From assembly GCF_945859685.1 (NCBI RefSeq), contig NC_079149.1:79537073-79601072 (forward strand): DNA of 64,000 bases, written 5' to 3'. How positions within the stretch are numbered: the stretch's first letter is position 1; the number at the start of each line of letters is the position of its first letter. Source of the DNA: Eupeodes corollae (Eukaryota > Arthropoda > Insecta > Diptera > Syrphidae). A program made the translations under genes and the position numbers. Of this stretch, positions 62,251-64,000 are shown one piece after another. Under the pieces are notes generated by a model, which was not told where the DNA came from, searched no databases, and saw only the letters and a program-made list of their open reading frames with translations.

Positions 62251-63367
62251 GATTATCTTACATTTTTAAAAATAAAATATTGTTGGTGCTTTCCCTGTTA
62301 TTTTCAAAAGCAATATTCCAACAAATTTCATCCGGCTTTTGCCAATTTTCTACTTCGAAAATACTAGCTAAGACTTGCTCCCAGAAAAGGCCACCCTAAG
62401 AGCTTTTTTAAAAAAATAAGTGGTTTTTCTGTAGTTATTCGAAATCTTTGATCTGAAAATAAAGCTAATTTTACTTCCCAGATCTTTTTTTTTGAGATAT
62501 AGCATAAGTGTATAATTGTATAGAAAAGTACTTATAACTAGGGTAGAAAAAAAAAAAATGGTGTTCGAGAAGAGGTCGATTCCTTTTCAAAGAGTTGCCT
62601 TAAGGTCAAGATCATATATGTAAAATAAAGACATGTATGGATGTATATATTAGTTATTTAGCTATTTGCTCTCGATGAATGAATTTTTACAAACTTTTAA
62701 GTGAGAAAGCATATACTTAAACTTATATTAAAACAAGTTTTGCATATGATTACAAACTTGATTTTTTTTTGCATCTACAGCCTTACGGCTGCCCCTCCTG
62801 CAAAAATGTGTGGGACCGCCATGACTACAAGGTCAGAAGTCTAGTGAAAACAAAAAAACAAACGAACAGAAAATACCGTAAATCGAAATGTGTACCTACA
62901 TTTGTAGATAATTGATAAAGCACTTTAGATTTAAATTTGTACTCCAATTTCGGAAAACATTTCCTTAGGTCAATTCATACGTGAATCAGCTTTTGTTGTT
63001 CTGAGCAGTTCTATTATTAATTAGGCATTAGCATAACAAGATAACATTGACAAACTGAAACTGATATAGACAAATCTCTGGTTCTTCCGAGCTATTTAAT
63101 ATGCTATTGGATTTGATTTAATAGGACAATCTTTATCTCTTAGTATATACGTAATTGAAAATGTCTGAGATAAGCAACGTTCGCCACAGTCGCCGTTGTT
63201 ATTCGAACACAGCAACAAGCAGATATTACTTATATCACATTCTTAATTAAGAGCATTTTGTGCGTAACTTTGGAAGACTTTTTAAGAAAAATCTTAAAAA
63301 TCATATTTTTGCAGTGGATTTTTGTAAAGAATTATTTAAAGTTTAACAATTTAAACTGTTATTGCAT
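62251..63367 (+). promoter_or_regulatory. Upstream region of the flavin monooxygenase gene, GATA-like sites
   Basis: No coding frame. WGATAR-type words lie at 63039 (AGATAA), 63132-63137 (TTATCT, inverse) and 63168 (AGATAA), with further GATAT words near 63062 and 63220. The transcription start is not defined; the leader close to the ATG is AT-rich. Confidence 0.35.
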
Positions 63368-64000
63368 ATGGGAAAAATGAAAGTGTGTATCATCGGAGCG
63401 GGAATTGCAGGTCTTTGTTCAGCTAGACATGCATTATGTAACGGATTGGAACCAACAGTTTACGAGCAATCTGACGACATTGGAGGAACATGGCAATATA
63501 CTGATGAAATAGGAATAAATAAATATGGCATTGAAGTTCATTCTAGCATGTACAAAAATTTGAGGTAAGATATAATGTGGCTATCAAAAATAAGCAACTT
63601 TTTAAATTAAAAAAACTCATAATTCCAGAACAAATCTTCCCAAAGAAGTCATGGGTTTTCCTGATTTTCCTATTCCGGAAGAGGAAGCTTCTTATATATC
63701 ATCGGAAAATATGATGGCATTTTTAAGTAAATATACTGAGAAATTTGAAATTCGAAAGCATATTCAATTTTTACATCACGTCATTCGTATTCGCCCAAGG
63801 AACAATAAATGGGAGGTGAGAAATATATTTTTACAAAGTTAAATGAAGAACAATTCAAAACAATAGATTCTTTTTTGTATGATAAAGGTAATCGTAAAAG
63901 ATCTTTGTAATGACATAATAAAAACTGAAATGTTTGAATACGTTATGGTGTGCAATGGACATTATCATACTCCCTCTTATCCGAATTTAAAAGGAATCGA
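63368..64000 (+). CDS. Flavin-containing monooxygenase, N-terminal exons (partial)
   Basis: NADPH- and FAD-dependent oxidase that oxygenates soft nucleophiles (N, S) in xenobiotics, typically on the endoplasmic reticulum. Exons 63368-63564, 63629-63815 and 63888 to the window edge join in phase. The start is the ATG giving MGKMKVCIIGAGIAG; the Met at residue 4 is an alternative. FAD-binding G-A-G-I-A-G is followed by YEQSDDIGGTWQYTDE and then by SSMYKNLRTNLPKEVMGFPD, signature segments of insect FMOs. The third exon has EYVMVCNGHYHTPSYPNLKG, the strand before the NADPH site. The NADPH motif and C-terminal half lie beyond the window. It resembles Drosophila Fmo genes; the exact paralogue is not assignable. 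Confidence 0.93.

Noticed and set aside
1..64000. CRISPR arrays, operons or other bacterial features
   Set aside because: No regularly spaced repeats; genes are spliced and flanked by eukaryotic transposons and polyadenylation signals.

Overview
The window is eukaryotic and reads as a dipteran fly genome, most likely a brachyceran (my inference). Four host genes are recognised by spliced homology: XNP/ATRX, eIF5A, twinstar (cofilin) and a flavin-containing monooxygenase. The rest is AT-rich intronic or intergenic DNA packed with transposable elements (TEs), many of them nested.

Layout. (1) About 0.4-13.1 kb: the minus-strand XNP/ATRX chromatin-remodelling gene. Ten coding exons were traced from 13065 down to 1570, and the 3' part lies outside the window or further on. 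Its introns hold two non-LTR retrotransposons nested one in the other, an internally deleted Tc1-type element, and a 5'-truncated LINE. A plus-strand zeste/Myb-like gene of the kind carried by Harbinger transposons lies at 388-982. (2) 13.1-23.3 kb: gene-poor DNA with a modular AT-rich repeat, two terminal-inverted-repeat (TIR) elements, and possibly the 5' non-coding exon and first intron of eIF5A. (3) 23.3-23.9 kb: eIF5A (3 coding exons, 160 aa). (4) 24.5-29.1 kb: an apparently full-length LINE with an intact PHD-type ORF1 and a 1000-residue endonuclease/reverse transcriptase ORF2. (5) 29.1-39.3 kb: a TE field containing a LINE copy with a perfect 12-bp target duplication, a Tc1 element, two MITEs, a SINE-partner-type LINE 3' end, a Helitron helicase fragment, and a long inverted repeat enclosing a second copy of the modular repeat. 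(6) 39.5-44.1 kb: twinstar, with a start codon alone in its first coding exon and a 4-kb intron. (7) 44.5-62.3 kb: a Tc1 element, a Harbinger fragment, several LINE copies, a four-level nest (hAT, then Harbinger, then tRNA-derived SINE, then retrotransposon, with a separate Tc1 also in the Harbinger), and an RNase H-bearing LINE. (8) 63.4 kb to the end: the first three exons of a flavin-containing monooxygenase gene.

The host genes are unrelated housekeeping or metabolic genes and show no functional cluster. The most informative content is the TE stratigraphy: target duplications and rejoined reading frames give relative insertion ages, and one SINE shares its 3' tail with a LINE family also present here. 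I found no convincing sign of a wholly new biological system. The least explained items are the modular ACGT-hairpin repeat and the 1.6-kb TIR element at 21-22.7 kb.
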